Source: Bacteroidales bacterium
Lineage (GTDB): Bacteria > Bacteroidota > Bacteroidia > Bacteroidales > Bacteroidaceae
Assembly (NCBI GenBank): GCA_004556745.1
Contig: SFFY01000003.1
Span: forward strand, 25,996-89,995
Length of the DNA stretch: 64,000 nt
Direction: 5' to 3'
The translations under genes and the position numbers were made by a program. How positions within the stretch are numbered: the stretch's first letter is position 1; every line of letters begins with the position of its first letter. The notes below the pieces were generated by a model, which worked only from the letters and a program-made list of their open reading frames with translations, was not told where the DNA came from and did no database searches. This document shows positions 17,944 through 25,929 of the stretch, piece by piece.

Positions 17944-18017
17944 TGACTCCTATAGGATTCAAACCTATAACCTTCTGATCCGTAGTCAGATGCTCTATTC
18001 AGTTGAGCTAAGGAGCC
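17944..18017 (-). tRNA. tRNA-Arg (anticodon ACG)
   Basis: Read on the minus strand, a full 74-base cloverleaf is visible. The acceptor stem GGCTCCT pairs with AGGAGTC and has A as discriminator. The D arm contains TAGCTCAACTGAATAGAGC. The anticodon stem TCTGA/TCAGA encloses the loop CTACGGA with anticodon ACG. The T arm is ATAGG-TTTGAAT-CCTAT. CCA is not encoded. Confidence 0.95.
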
Positions 18018-18083
18018 AAAAGCAATCTTATTACCTGATTGCGTGTGCAAAATTACAACTTTCTGCCGTTACAGCAAACCTTT

Positions 18084-18791
18084 TCATTGATTTTTTTGTT
18101 CTTTCTTAGTAGAAAAGGGGGAGAAGAGCGGGATATGTTTCATTTGGCGCTCTATTTGTTTCTGCCTTTTGCGCATATACGTGCCGGGACGCAGTGAGGA
18201 GAACTTGCGCGGATTGGGTAGGGTGGCGGCGATGAGGGCGCAGTCGGAGCGGCGCAGGTTTGCCGCCGAACAACCGAAGTGCGCCTGTGCCACGGCTTCT
18301 GCACCGTAGATGCCGGGACCCATTTCGATGCTGTTGAGATAAACCTCCATGATGCGCTCTTTCGACCAAAGGAGTTCTATGAGCACGGTGAAATAGGCCT
18401 CAAAGCCTTTGCGCACCCACGAAGAGGCGGGCCAGAGAAACACGTTCTTTGCCGTTTGCTGACTGATGGTGCTTGCGCCACGGCGACGCTTGCCTTTCTT
18501 GGCCTCTTCGGCGGCCTGCTCTATGGCCTCGTAGTCGAAACCGTTATGGTTCAAGAAATTCTGGTCTTCGGAGGCAATGACCGCCACGGGCATATAGCGC
18601 GACATGGAGTCGAGCGGCACCCACGTGTGCTTCCAGCGCGGGCTTTCGCCGTTGCTCACGGCCTGTACCGAACGGATCACCATCAACGGCGTGAGCGGTA
18701 CGGGGCACCAGCGGTATATCAGTACGGCAAGAACGCTCGTCCCGAAAAACAGGATGAGCGTCCACTTTATAATTCTTTTGACAATAAACAT
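18084..18791 (-). CDS. mtgA: monofunctional biosynthetic peptidoglycan transglycosylase
   Basis: The protein has 235 residues. One N-terminal membrane helix (LILFFGTSVLAVLIYRW) is followed by a GT51 glycosyltransferase domain. AVIASEDQNFLNHNGFDYEAI holds the catalytic Glu, RGASTISQQTAKNVFLWPASSW is the second signature, and KERIMEVYLNSIEMGPGIYG is the third. No transpeptidase domain follows, which distinguishes MtgA from class A PBPs. It polymerises lipid II into glycan strands at the outer face of the inner membrane. The gene follows tRNA-Arg on the map and shows no obvious operon partner. Confidence 0.93.
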   Translation of the reverse strand: MFIVKRIIKWTLILFFGTSVLAVLIYRWCPVPLTPLMVIRSVQAVSNGESPRWKHTWVPLDSMSRYMPVAVIASEDQNFLNHNGFDYEAIEQAAEEAKKGKRRRGASTISQQTAKNVFLWPASSWVRKGFEAYFTVLIELLWSKERIMEVYLNSIEMGPGIYGAEAVAQAHFGCSAANLRRSDCALIAATLPNPRKFSSLRPGTYMRKRQKQIERQMKHIPLFSPFSTKKEQKNQ

Positions 18792-18825
18792 CTTTGAAGT
18801 TGAATAATGTTTTTATTATATTTGT

Positions 18826-19914
18826 TTATACTTCAATAATGTCTGTGCTATTTTCTTTTTGCTCCCAGTGAGATTTAGCTATGCGCAAAGACTTTTTAAT
18901 TTGTTGTATAAGCACATCTCGTGGAGGTAGTTCTGTCATATATTGAGCCACTTTGATGCCCGCTTTGTCTAGTTGTAAGAGTTCAATCTGCTCTTCGCTG
19001 CCCTCTGTACATAGAAGTAAACCCAGCGGTGATTTTTCTCCAATCTCCATCTCGTTAGCTTCAAGCCAGCGAAGATAAAGTTCCATTTGACCTTTATACT
19101 GTGCTTTGAAAGGTCCAAGTTTCAAGTCCACAGCAATCAATCTATGGAGGCGCCGGTGGTAAAAGAGTAGGTCAAGGTAGAAATCCTCGCCATCTATTAT
19201 CATGCGTTTCTGTCTTTCTACAAAGGTAAAACCGTTGCCCATTTCAAGCATAAATTGCTCTAAGTTGGTCACTAGGCTATCTTCAAGACTCTTTTCGCTG
19301 TACATTCCCTGTAGACCTGTAAATTCCAAAAAGTAGGGATTTTTGAAAACGAGGTCGGGTGTTAGTTTGTCATTTTCGCGGAAATCGGCCAATTCTTGCT
19401 TAATAAGTTCATCTGGTTTTGTGGCAATAGCTGTTCTTTCGTACAGCATACCTTCAATTTCGTGGCGCAGACGACGTACACCCCAGTGTTCGCGAGATGC
19501 AAAGGTAAGGTAGAACTCCCGTTGCAATGCATCTTTTAGTGGAAGAACTGCCACGAAGTGCGACCACCATAATTGTCGTGACAGTGTTGCGACAATTTTC
19601 TCATCCTGGAAAACATCGGCAAATTGCATCATACGACGTATGTTTTTTTCTTCAAACCCTTTCCGCCCGTATGAGTTTTGTAATTGTTTCGAAACTGTCG
19701 CGATAATTTGATGACCATATGCCGCACGTTCATAACCAACGACCTTACGATTGATGCGTTCGCCTATGTGCCAATACATCATAGTCAGTTCATAATTAGC
19801 ACACGCTGCAACACGATTACGTGCTTCTTCTATAATATGATGTAAGTCAGCAATGAGTCGGTTTATGCTATCATCTGTATGGTCCAGTCTATATTTAATT
19901 GTTTTGTTGTTCAT
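18826..19914 (-). CDS. DUF1016 / YhcG-family PD-(D/E)XK nuclease
   Basis: The protein has 362 residues. The N-terminal domain (RLIADLHHIIEEAR...LTMMYWHIGERI, then GRKGFEEKNIRRMMQFADVF) is the DUF1016 N-terminal fold. The C-terminal region carries a PD-(D/E)XK core: FYLDLLFYHRRLHRLIAVDLKLG, in which Asp and D-L-K are the expected catalytic residues, followed by GQMELYLRWLE. YhcG-type proteins are often found near restriction systems or alone on mobile DNA. This one stands alone between mtgA and a DUF4296 gene and is visibly more A+T rich than its neighbours, suggesting acquisition by transfer. Activity is not proven for most members. Confidence 0.88.
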   Translation of the reverse strand: MNNKTIKYRLDHTDDSINRLIADLHHIIEEARNRVAACANYELTMMYWHIGERINRKVVGYERAAYGHQIIATVSKQLQNSYGRKGFEEKNIRRMMQFADVFQDEKIVATLSRQLWWSHFVAVLPLKDALQREFYLTFASREHWGVRRLRHEIEGMLYERTAIATKPDELIKQELADFRENDKLTPDLVFKNPYFLEFTGLQGMYSEKSLEDSLVTNLEQFMLEMGNGFTFVERQKRMIIDGEDFYLDLLFYHRRLHRLIAVDLKLGPFKAQYKGQMELYLRWLEANEMEIGEKSPLGLLLCTEGSEEQIELLQLDKAGIKVAQYMTELPPRDVLIQQIKKSLRIAKSHWEQKENSTDIIEV

Positions 19915-19939
19915 TATTGAATTATCGCATTAAATGCTA

Positions 19940-20869
19940 TTACTTGAAATGCGGTTGTTCCTGATGCTCGGCGCGGTGCAGGCTGTCGCGCAGGTGTTTC
20001 ATTCTTAACGTTTTCTGCTGCATCGTGCTGTCGGTTTCGTTCGTCGTCGCGGCGGACGGCTCGGCGGTAGCCGCGAGGCTGTCGGCGGATGTGGTGTCGG
20101 CCTTATGCGGACGTATGAAACTGAGGTGCAGGTCGTCGATAATCATCAGGCGCGGGCGCTCGTTCCAAGGCGCGTGCTGGTAGACGAAGCCCGAAATGCG
20201 CTGCACCGGTTGCTCGTTCGCGGTGATGCTTACGGTTTGCTGCCCGGAGAGCGAGATTTGCTGCGTAACGGTGCGCACGCTGTCGCCGGCGCAGTGCAGG
20301 CAGATCTGGGCGAAGGCGATGCGGGCACCTTCCGGGTAAGCCCAGCGCGTGGAGAAGCGCAACTGTATGCGGTCGCCCTCGTGCAGGGAATCCATTTGCT
20401 CAACGGCAAACTCTACGCGCTTCCTGCCGTTTGAGGAGAGCAGGCAAAAACCGCCGTTCCACAGCGTGAGCGTGTCGCCCCGTGCTACTCCGCCCTGCCC
20501 TTGACCGAGCAGGGGAGCGGACTGCGTGGCGGCTGCCATGCGCTCTTCGAGATTTTTGTAGATTTGATAGAGGCGGTCGGAGTGGCGCGTGTACCATTCC
20601 ATGTTGTGGTCGAAATCCTGTTCCGTGATGCCGTATTTGTTGTAGACGGCGGCGCAGTAGAGGCGCGTCTTATAGTCCGTGCTGTCGGTGCTTTGCGCTC
20701 CCATGGCTTGCGCCACGTGGTAGTCGAAGAGCAAATTCTCCATCTTGTCGGGCGGCAGTATGCCCTCGTCTACGGCCTTGTCCTTGCACGCAGCGAGGCA
20801 GAGCAGCAGGCAAACCGCTGCCGCAAGACTATATATATAATATGGTATACGGGAAAAGGTCAGTCGCAT
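19940..20869 (-). CDS. DUF4296-domain lipoprotein
   Basis: The protein has 309 residues. The N-terminal signal ends in the lipobox LLCLAAC, giving an acylated Cys. The following ILPPDKMENLLFDYHVAQAM and KYGITEQDFDHNMEWYTRHSDRLYQIYKNLEERM are the DUF4296 helical domain. A beta-rich region and a Ser/Thr/Ala-rich tail follow. The function is unknown. The start overlaps the end of lspA by 10 bases. The order ileS - dksA-like - lspA - DUF4296 is a recurring Bacteroidales arrangement, so the protein may be a substrate of LspA and related to lipoprotein or envelope handling. Confidence 0.85.
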   Translation of the reverse strand: MRLTFSRIPYYIYSLAAAVCLLLCLAACKDKAVDEGILPPDKMENLLFDYHVAQAMGAQSTDSTDYKTRLYCAAVYNKYGITEQDFDHNMEWYTRHSDRLYQIYKNLEERMAAATQSAPLLGQGQGGVARGDTLTLWNGGFCLLSSNGRKRVEFAVEQMDSLHEGDRIQLRFSTRWAYPEGARIAFAQICLHCAGDSVRTVTQQISLSGQQTVSITANEQPVQRISGFVYQHAPWNERPRLMIIDDLHLSFIRPHKADTTSADSLAATAEPSAATTNETDSTMQQKTLRMKHLRDSLHRAEHQEQPHFK

Positions 20870-21522
20870 TGTTCAGACTGTTCAGGGGTAGGAGAGGGCT
20901 GCGCCTCTTTCAGCAGATGCTTGTTGTAGAAAAGGAGAATGGCTATTGCGCCGCAAGAAATGGCGGCATCGGCAAAGTTGAAAATCGCTCCGAAAAACAC
21001 GTCGCCGCCCACAAGCGGCATCCAGTCGGGCCAGGTGAAAAGCGGGAAGTAGAACATATCCACCACGCGCCCCGTGAGGAAACTGCCGTAGCCCTCGCCG
21101 AAGGCGGTGAAGGCGGCGGGATCGAAAGGTATGCCCGGCACGTAGGGCAGGCTTTCGGTGAAGATGAGTCCGTAAAGGCAGTTGTCGATGATGTTGCCCG
21201 CCGCGCCGGCGATGATGAGCGCGATGCAAAGAATGAGTCCGAAGGGTTTCAGATTTTTTGCCGCCTTGCGCAGGATATAGCAGAAGAAGATGATGGCCGC
21301 GATGCGGAACACGGTGAGCACCGCCGTGCCGATGAAGTCCATGCCGAAGGCCATGCCCCTGTTTTCGATAAACACGAGTTTGAACCACGGCATCACGTCC
21401 ACGCTTTCGTGTAGGAGGAAATGCGTCTTGACGTAGACCTTGATGATTTGGTCTATGACGATAACCGCCAGTATCGTTGCGGCGGAGAGACAAAGGCGTT
21501 TGTTAGTCGGAGAAAGGGGCAT
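20860..21522 (-). CDS. lspA: lipoprotein signal peptidase (signal peptidase II)
   Basis: The protein has 220 residues with four predicted membrane segments. The catalytic aspartates are visible in GNIIDNCLYG and FNFADAAISCG. IENRGMAFGM is the conserved 'NxGxAFG' block. It cleaves the signal peptide of prolipoproteins after lipid modification of the Cys. Like Bacteroidota homologues, it has an extra periplasmic insert between the two aspartates (LIFTESLPYVPGIPFDPAAF onwards), making it longer than E. coli LspA. It overlaps the DUF4296 lipoprotein gene by 10 bases, so the two are translated from one transcript. Confidence 0.95.
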   Translation of the reverse strand: MPLSPTNKRLCLSAATILAVIVIDQIIKVYVKTHFLLHESVDVMPWFKLVFIENRGMAFGMDFIGTAVLTVFRIAAIIFFCYILRKAAKNLKPFGLILCIALIIAGAAGNIIDNCLYGLIFTESLPYVPGIPFDPAAFTAFGEGYGSFLTGRVVDMFYFPLFTWPDWMPLVGGDVFFGAIFNFADAAISCGAIAILLFYNKHLLKEAQPSPTPEQSEQCD

Positions 21523-21544
21523 CGGGTATGGTTGAAAAGAGTAG

Positions 21545-21624
21545 GGGCGTTTTGCAAAACGCCCGGTAGAAGATTGGATATGATTGCCCTACGGCGTATT
21601 CGGCGGGCGTTTCGCAAAACGCCC
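21545..21624. repeat. facing pair of GGGCGTTTTGCAAAACGCCC palindromes, copies B and C
   Basis: Copy B (21545-21564) is perfect and copy C (21605-21624) has one substitution (GGGCGTTTCGCAAAACGCCC). Each carries GTAGG on its outer side, so B and C face each other across 40 bases. The pair lies between lspA and the dksA-like gene. This layout resembles a BIME built from REP units. Confidence 0.92.
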
Positions 21625-21629
21625 CTACT

Positions 21630-22025
21630 TTACCGTTTCTGCGCGTTTTGCATTTGCTTGGCTTCGATAGAGAGCGTGGCGTGGGGCACGGCGCGGAGGC
21701 GTTCTTTGGGAATGAGTTTGCCCGTCACGCGGCAAATGCCGTAGGTCTTGTTCTCTATGCGCACGAGGGCGGCTTGCAGGCCCTGGATAAAGCGTTGCTG
21801 GCGGGCTGCCATAGTGGTCAGTTCCTCCTTGGTCTGCGTCATCGAGCCTTCTTCGAGCACCTTGTAGGTAGGCATCGTGTCGTCAACGCCGTTGTCGCCC
21901 TTATTCATTAGGGCATCCATGAGCTGCTGGTAGTCGCGCTTGGCAATTTCAATCTTTTTGAGGATAATCTCTTTGAATTCCTCAAGTTCTTCATCGCTAT
22001 AACGTACTTTGTTTTCCTGTTCCAT
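21630..22025 (-). CDS. DksA/TraR-family protein with degenerate zinc finger
   Basis: The start ATG 22025 gives 131 residues beginning MEQENKVRYSDEELEEFKEI; the longer open frame upstream is Arg-rich and overlaps ileS, so I rejected it. The N-terminal helices form the coiled-coil hairpin of DksA/TraR proteins. The C-terminal block YGICRVTGKLIPKERLRAVP matches the family finger, but only one Cys remains where four are usual. Bacteroidota members often show this loss. The protein is expected to bind RNA polymerase at the secondary channel or to play a structural role. It is encoded between lspA and ileS, 14 bases downstream of ileS. Confidence 0.88.
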   Translation of the reverse strand: MEQENKVRYSDEELEEFKEIILKKIEIAKRDYQQLMDALMNKGDNGVDDTMPTYKVLEEGSMTQTKEELTTMAARQQRFIQGLQAALVRIENKTYGICRVTGKLIPKERLRAVPHATLSIEAKQMQNAQKR

Positions 22026-22039
22026 GGTATTAGGGTTAC

Positions 22040-25000
22040 TTATGCTTTTGAGATATTTACGTTGATGATATTTCCGTCGAAGTCGAACGCGGCGGCATCG
22101 GCCACTTCGGCTGCAAACGTGAAGCTGTCGGCGAGCACCTGCGTGCAGATGTATTCGCGGAATGCCTCGACGGCTTCGCACATGGCGGCATCGCCCGTCT
22201 GCATCACGATGTTTATGTGGTCGGTGATTTCAAATCCGTTGTCCTTGCGGTAGGCCTGGATGCGCTTCACCATTTCGCGGGCAAGGCCTTCGCGGCGCAG
22301 GTCGTCGGTCACCTCGATGTCGAGCGCAACGGTGAGCGCGCCCTCGTTGGCAACCACCCAGCCGGGAATGTCTTCGCTAACGATTTCCACGTCGGCGCGT
22401 TCCACCGTGATGCTTTCGCCCTCCACGGTGAGCGCGAGCGTGCCTTCGGTTTCGAGGCTGGCAATCTCGGCCTGCTTGAGCGCGTCGACCGCGCCTGCTA
22501 CGGCTTTCATAAGCTTGCCGAACTTCTTGCCCATCACGCGGAAGTTGCATTTTACTTTCTTTTCGAGCATCTGGCCTTCCACGAACTTCAGCTCCTTGAC
22601 GTTCACCTCGTCCAAGATGAGGCGGCGCACGGCTTCGAGGTCATCGCGCAGCGTCTGCTCCGTAACGGGAATGGAGATGGCTTGCAGCGGCTGGCGCACG
22701 ATGATGCGCTCGCGCTTGCGCAGCGAAAGCACCATGGAGGTAACCTTCTGCGCCAGTTCCATGCGGCGTTCCTGTGCACTGTCGATGAGCGTGAGGTCGG
22801 CCTTGGGGAAAGCGGCGAGGTGTACGCTCTCGGCGGCATCGGCGCGGCCTTCGGTGAGGTCTTTGTAAAGTCTGTCGGCGTAGAACGGGGCGATGGGCGC
22901 GATGAGCTTGCTCACGGTGAGCAGGCAGGTGTAGAGCGTGTGGTAGGCGCTGCGCTTGTCGGCCGTCATGCCGCCGCCCCAGAAACGCTTGCGGCTCAGG
23001 CGCACGAACCAGTTGGAGAGATTGTCCACGACAAAGGTGGAAATGCGGCGGCCGGCGCGGGTCGGCTCGTATTGGTCATAATCTTCCGTCACCTCTTTCA
23101 CGAGCGTGTTCAGCGCAGAAAGGATCCAGCGATCCATTTCCGTGCGGTCGGCCTCGGCGGCCTGCATGGCGGGGTCGGCGGGATTGAAGCCGTCCACGTT
23201 GGCATACATGGCAAAGAAGGCGTACGTCTGGAACAGTTTGCCGAAGAACGAGCGCGACACTTCCTTTACGCCCTCTTCGTCGAATTTAAGGTTGTCCCAA
23301 GGCGAGGAGTTGGTAATCATGTACCAGCGCAAGGGGTCGGAGCCGTACTTTTCAATCGCCCCGAAGGGGTCTACGGCATTGCCGAGGCGCTTCGACATCT
23401 TGGAACCGTTCTTGTCGAGCACGAGGCCGTTGCTGATTACGGCCTTGAACGCCACGCTGTCGAACACCATCGTGGCGATGGCGTGGAGCGTGAAGAACCA
23501 GCCGCGCGTCTGGTCCACACCCTCGGCGATGAAGTCGGCGGGGTAGACCGTGCGGCTGTCCAGCAGGTCTTTGTTCTCAAAGGGATAGTGGATTTGCGCG
23601 TAAGGCATCGAGCCGGAGTCAAACCACACGTCGATGAGGTCGCTCTCGCGCTTCATGGGCTTGCCGCTCTCTGAAACGAGCACGATGTCGTCCACATAGG
23701 GGCGGTGCAGGTCAATCTTGTGATAATTCTCCTCGCTGTAATCGCCCGGCACAAAGCCCTTGTCGCGCAGCGGGTTGCTCTGCATGATGCCGGCAGCCAC
23801 GCTCTTCTCAATTTCGTCGTAGAGTTCGGCGATAGAGCCGATGCACTTTTCCTCGCGCGTCTCGGCATTGCGCCAGATGGGCAGCGGCGTGCCCCAGTAG
23901 CGCGAGCGGCTGAGGTTCCAGTCGTTGAGGTTTTCGAGCCATTTGCCGAAGCGGCCCGTGCCCGTCGATTCGGGTTTCCAGAGAATAGTCTTATTGAGTT
24001 CCATCATGCGCTCGCGCAGGGCGGAGCTGCGGATAAACCAGCTGTCGAGCGGGTAGTAGAGCACGGGCTTGTCGGTGCGCCAGCAGTGCGGGTAGTTGTG
24101 CACGTGCTTTTCGATGCGGAAGGCCTGCCCGGCGCGCTTCATCTCGATGCAGAGCACGATGTTGAGGTCTTCGGCCTTGGCAGCCGCCTTTTCGTCGTAC
24201 TTGCCGCCGGGATTGAACTGCGGGTCGTAGGCGTTCTTCACGTAGCCGCCCTCGTGGTTGGCGTAGAGCGCCTTGTCCACGCAGGCTTCGGCGAACGCCC
24301 CGGCGCATTCAGAGAGCAGATAATATTTACCCGTGAGGTCCACCATGGGGCGCGTCTCGCCCGAGGCGGTAATCATGAAGAGCGCGGGCACTTCGGCGGC
24401 TTTCGCCACCTTGGCATCGTCGGCACCGAATGTGGGCGCGATGTGCACGATGCCCGTACCGTCCTCTGTGGTCACGTAGTCGCCGGGAATGACGCGGAAG
24501 GCCTTTTCTGCCAGTTCGCAGAAGCGGTCGTTGCCCACGGCAAAGCACTTTTCGGGGTGGGCGGCGGCATATTGGCGCACGTATTCGGGGGCGTTATCGT
24601 CCACCTTCTCCGTAGGTTTCACCCACGGCATGAGCTGCGCATAGTGCATGCCCACCAGTTCTGCGCCCGTCCAGCCGCCCACGATGCGGTAGGGCAGCAC
24701 CTTGGCGCCGGCTTCGTAGCCCTCCATCGGGGCTTCTGCGCCCTCGGGCTTGAAATAGCTGCCCACGAGCACCTCTGCCATCACCGCGCTGACGGGTTCG
24801 GCGGTGTAGGGGTTGTACGTGCGCACGCATACATATTTAATATTGGGTCCCACGCAGAGCGCGGTGTTAGAGGGCAGCGTCCACGGCGTGGTGGTCCACG
24901 CGAGGAACACGGGCTTGCCCCAGCCCGTCATTTCGGGTTTCGGGTCGAGAATGTCGAACTGCGCCGTGGCAGTCGTGTCCTTCACGTCGCGGTAGCAGCC

Positions 25001-25591
25001 CGGCTGGTTCAGTTCGTGCGAGCTAAGTCCCGTGCCTGCGGCGGGCGAGTAAGGCTGAATGGTGTAGCCCTTATAGAGCAGCCCTTTCTTGTAAAGTTGC
25101 GCCAGGAGCCACCAGAGTGTTTCGATGTAAGAATTCTCGTAGGTCACGTAAGGGTGCTCCATGTCCACCCAGTAGCCCATCTTGTGGCTGAGGTCGGTCC
25201 ACTCTTTCGTGAACATCATCACGTTTTTGCGGCAGCGGGCGTTGTAGTCCTCAATTGAGATGGTGCGCCCGATGTCTTCCTTCGTGATGCCCAGTTCCTT
25301 TTCCACTCCAAGTTCCACGGGCAGGCCGTGCGTGTCCCAGCCTGCCTTGCGGTTCACCTGGAAGCCTTGCATCGTCTTGTAACGGCAGAACACGTCCTTG
25401 ATGGTGCGTGCCATGACGTGGTGGATGCCGGGATGCCCGTTGGCGGAGGGAGGTCCTTCGAAGAATACGTAGGAGGGACAGCCCTCGCGTTCGGTCATGC
25501 TTTTATGGAAGAGGTCCGCCCTGTCCCAGTCTTCGAGGACTGATTTGTTGATTTCAGGGAGGTTTAGGTTGCTGTGTTCTTTGAATTTCAT
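22040..25591 (-). CDS. ileS: isoleucine--tRNA ligase
   Basis: Start ATG 25591 gives 1183 residues; the open frame 14 codons further up would include the predicted promoter and was rejected. SANGHPGIHHVMAR near residue 50 is the HIGH motif. The sequence GSKMSKRLGN near residue 720 is the KMSKS loop, in the KMSKR form seen in the longer, eukaryote-like IleRS. The CP1 editing domain lies between them. WDTHGLP and VDQTRGWFFTLH are further class I signatures. The enzyme charges tRNA-Ile and hydrolyses mischarged Val-tRNA. It begins the ileS - dksA-like - lspA - DUF4296 operon. Confidence 0.97.
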   Translation of the reverse strand: MKFKEHSNLNLPEINKSVLEDWDRADLFHKSMTEREGCPSYVFFEGPPSANGHPGIHHVMARTIKDVFCRYKTMQGFQVNRKAGWDTHGLPVELGVEKELGITKEDIGRTISIEDYNARCRKNVMMFTKEWTDLSHKMGYWVDMEHPYVTYENSYIETLWWLLAQLYKKGLLYKGYTIQPYSPAAGTGLSSHELNQPGCYRDVKDTTATAQFDILDPKPEMTGWGKPVFLAWTTTPWTLPSNTALCVGPNIKYVCVRTYNPYTAEPVSAVMAEVLVGSYFKPEGAEAPMEGYEAGAKVLPYRIVGGWTGAELVGMHYAQLMPWVKPTEKVDDNAPEYVRQYAAAHPEKCFAVGNDRFCELAEKAFRVIPGDYVTTEDGTGIVHIAPTFGADDAKVAKAAEVPALFMITASGETRPMVDLTGKYYLLSECAGAFAEACVDKALYANHEGGYVKNAYDPQFNPGGKYDEKAAAKAEDLNIVLCIEMKRAGQAFRIEKHVHNYPHCWRTDKPVLYYPLDSWFIRSSALRERMMELNKTILWKPESTGTGRFGKWLENLNDWNLSRSRYWGTPLPIWRNAETREEKCIGSIAELYDEIEKSVAAGIMQSNPLRDKGFVPGDYSEENYHKIDLHRPYVDDIVLVSESGKPMKRESDLIDVWFDSGSMPYAQIHYPFENKDLLDSRTVYPADFIAEGVDQTRGWFFTLHAIATMVFDSVAFKAVISNGLVLDKNGSKMSKRLGNAVDPFGAIEKYGSDPLRWYMITNSSPWDNLKFDEEGVKEVSRSFFGKLFQTYAFFAMYANVDGFNPADPAMQAAEADRTEMDRWILSALNTLVKEVTEDYDQYEPTRAGRRISTFVVDNLSNWFVRLSRKRFWGGGMTADKRSAYHTLYTCLLTVSKLIAPIAPFYADRLYKDLTEGRADAAESVHLAAFPKADLTLIDSAQERRMELAQKVTSMVLSLRKRERIIVRQPLQAISIPVTEQTLRDDLEAVRRLILDEVNVKELKFVEGQMLEKKVKCNFRVMGKKFGKLMKAVAGAVDALKQAEIASLETEGTLALTVEGESITVERADVEIVSEDIPGWVVANEGALTVALDIEVTDDLRREGLAREMVKRIQAYRKDNGFEITDHINIVMQTGDAAMCEAVEAFREYICTQVLADSFTFAAEVADAAAFDFDGNIINVNISKA

Positions 25592-25929
25592 ACGTTTGCG
25601 AATATTTGGCTGCAAATTTACAAAAAAATCCAATAAGCGGCATTTCCTTATAAGATAATAGGGACTTTAAGGAAAAAGGGGAATAGCCGAGGGTTGGCAC
25701 GCGCAGTCGCTGCGCAATAAGTTGGGAATGGCTCTTAAAAGTGCGATTTGGAGACAACTTGTTCCCGATTCTTCTCGTTAATGAAACAAAATGAAAGAAA
25801 AATCTTTTAGAAAATGGCTTATTTGTCGCCATTCGATTAAACCAACCGACATTTTGCGCAGTCAAAGAGATAAAGACCCGCAAAAGGGTGAGAACATTCA
25901 CAGAATACAAACCATTAGAACTTACAACC
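25592..25929. other. 338-base intergenic region between divergent ileS and a secreted-protein gene
   Basis: It holds a -7 candidate for ileS (25613-25620), the motif CATTTCCTTATAAG at 25641-25654 that recurs in other gaps, and a small hairpin GCGCAGTCGCTGCGC (25701-25715). I see no gene here and no convincing promoter for the plus-strand gene. Confidence 0.6.
25613..25620 (-). promoter_or_regulatory. -7 element TAAATTTG for ileS
   Basis: TAAATTTG on the minus strand lies 22 bases upstream of ATG 25591 and predicts a leader of about 18 bases. No clear -33 TTTG is present. This supports the shorter ileS start. Confidence 0.45.

Noticed and set aside
22026..22181. Extended N-terminus for the DksA-like protein
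   Set aside because: The extra 52 codons are Arg-rich, overlap the ileS 3' end, and have no family similarity.
23705..25258. 517-codon open frame opposite ileS
   Set aside because: Antisense shadow of the isoleucyl-tRNA synthetase; no motif.
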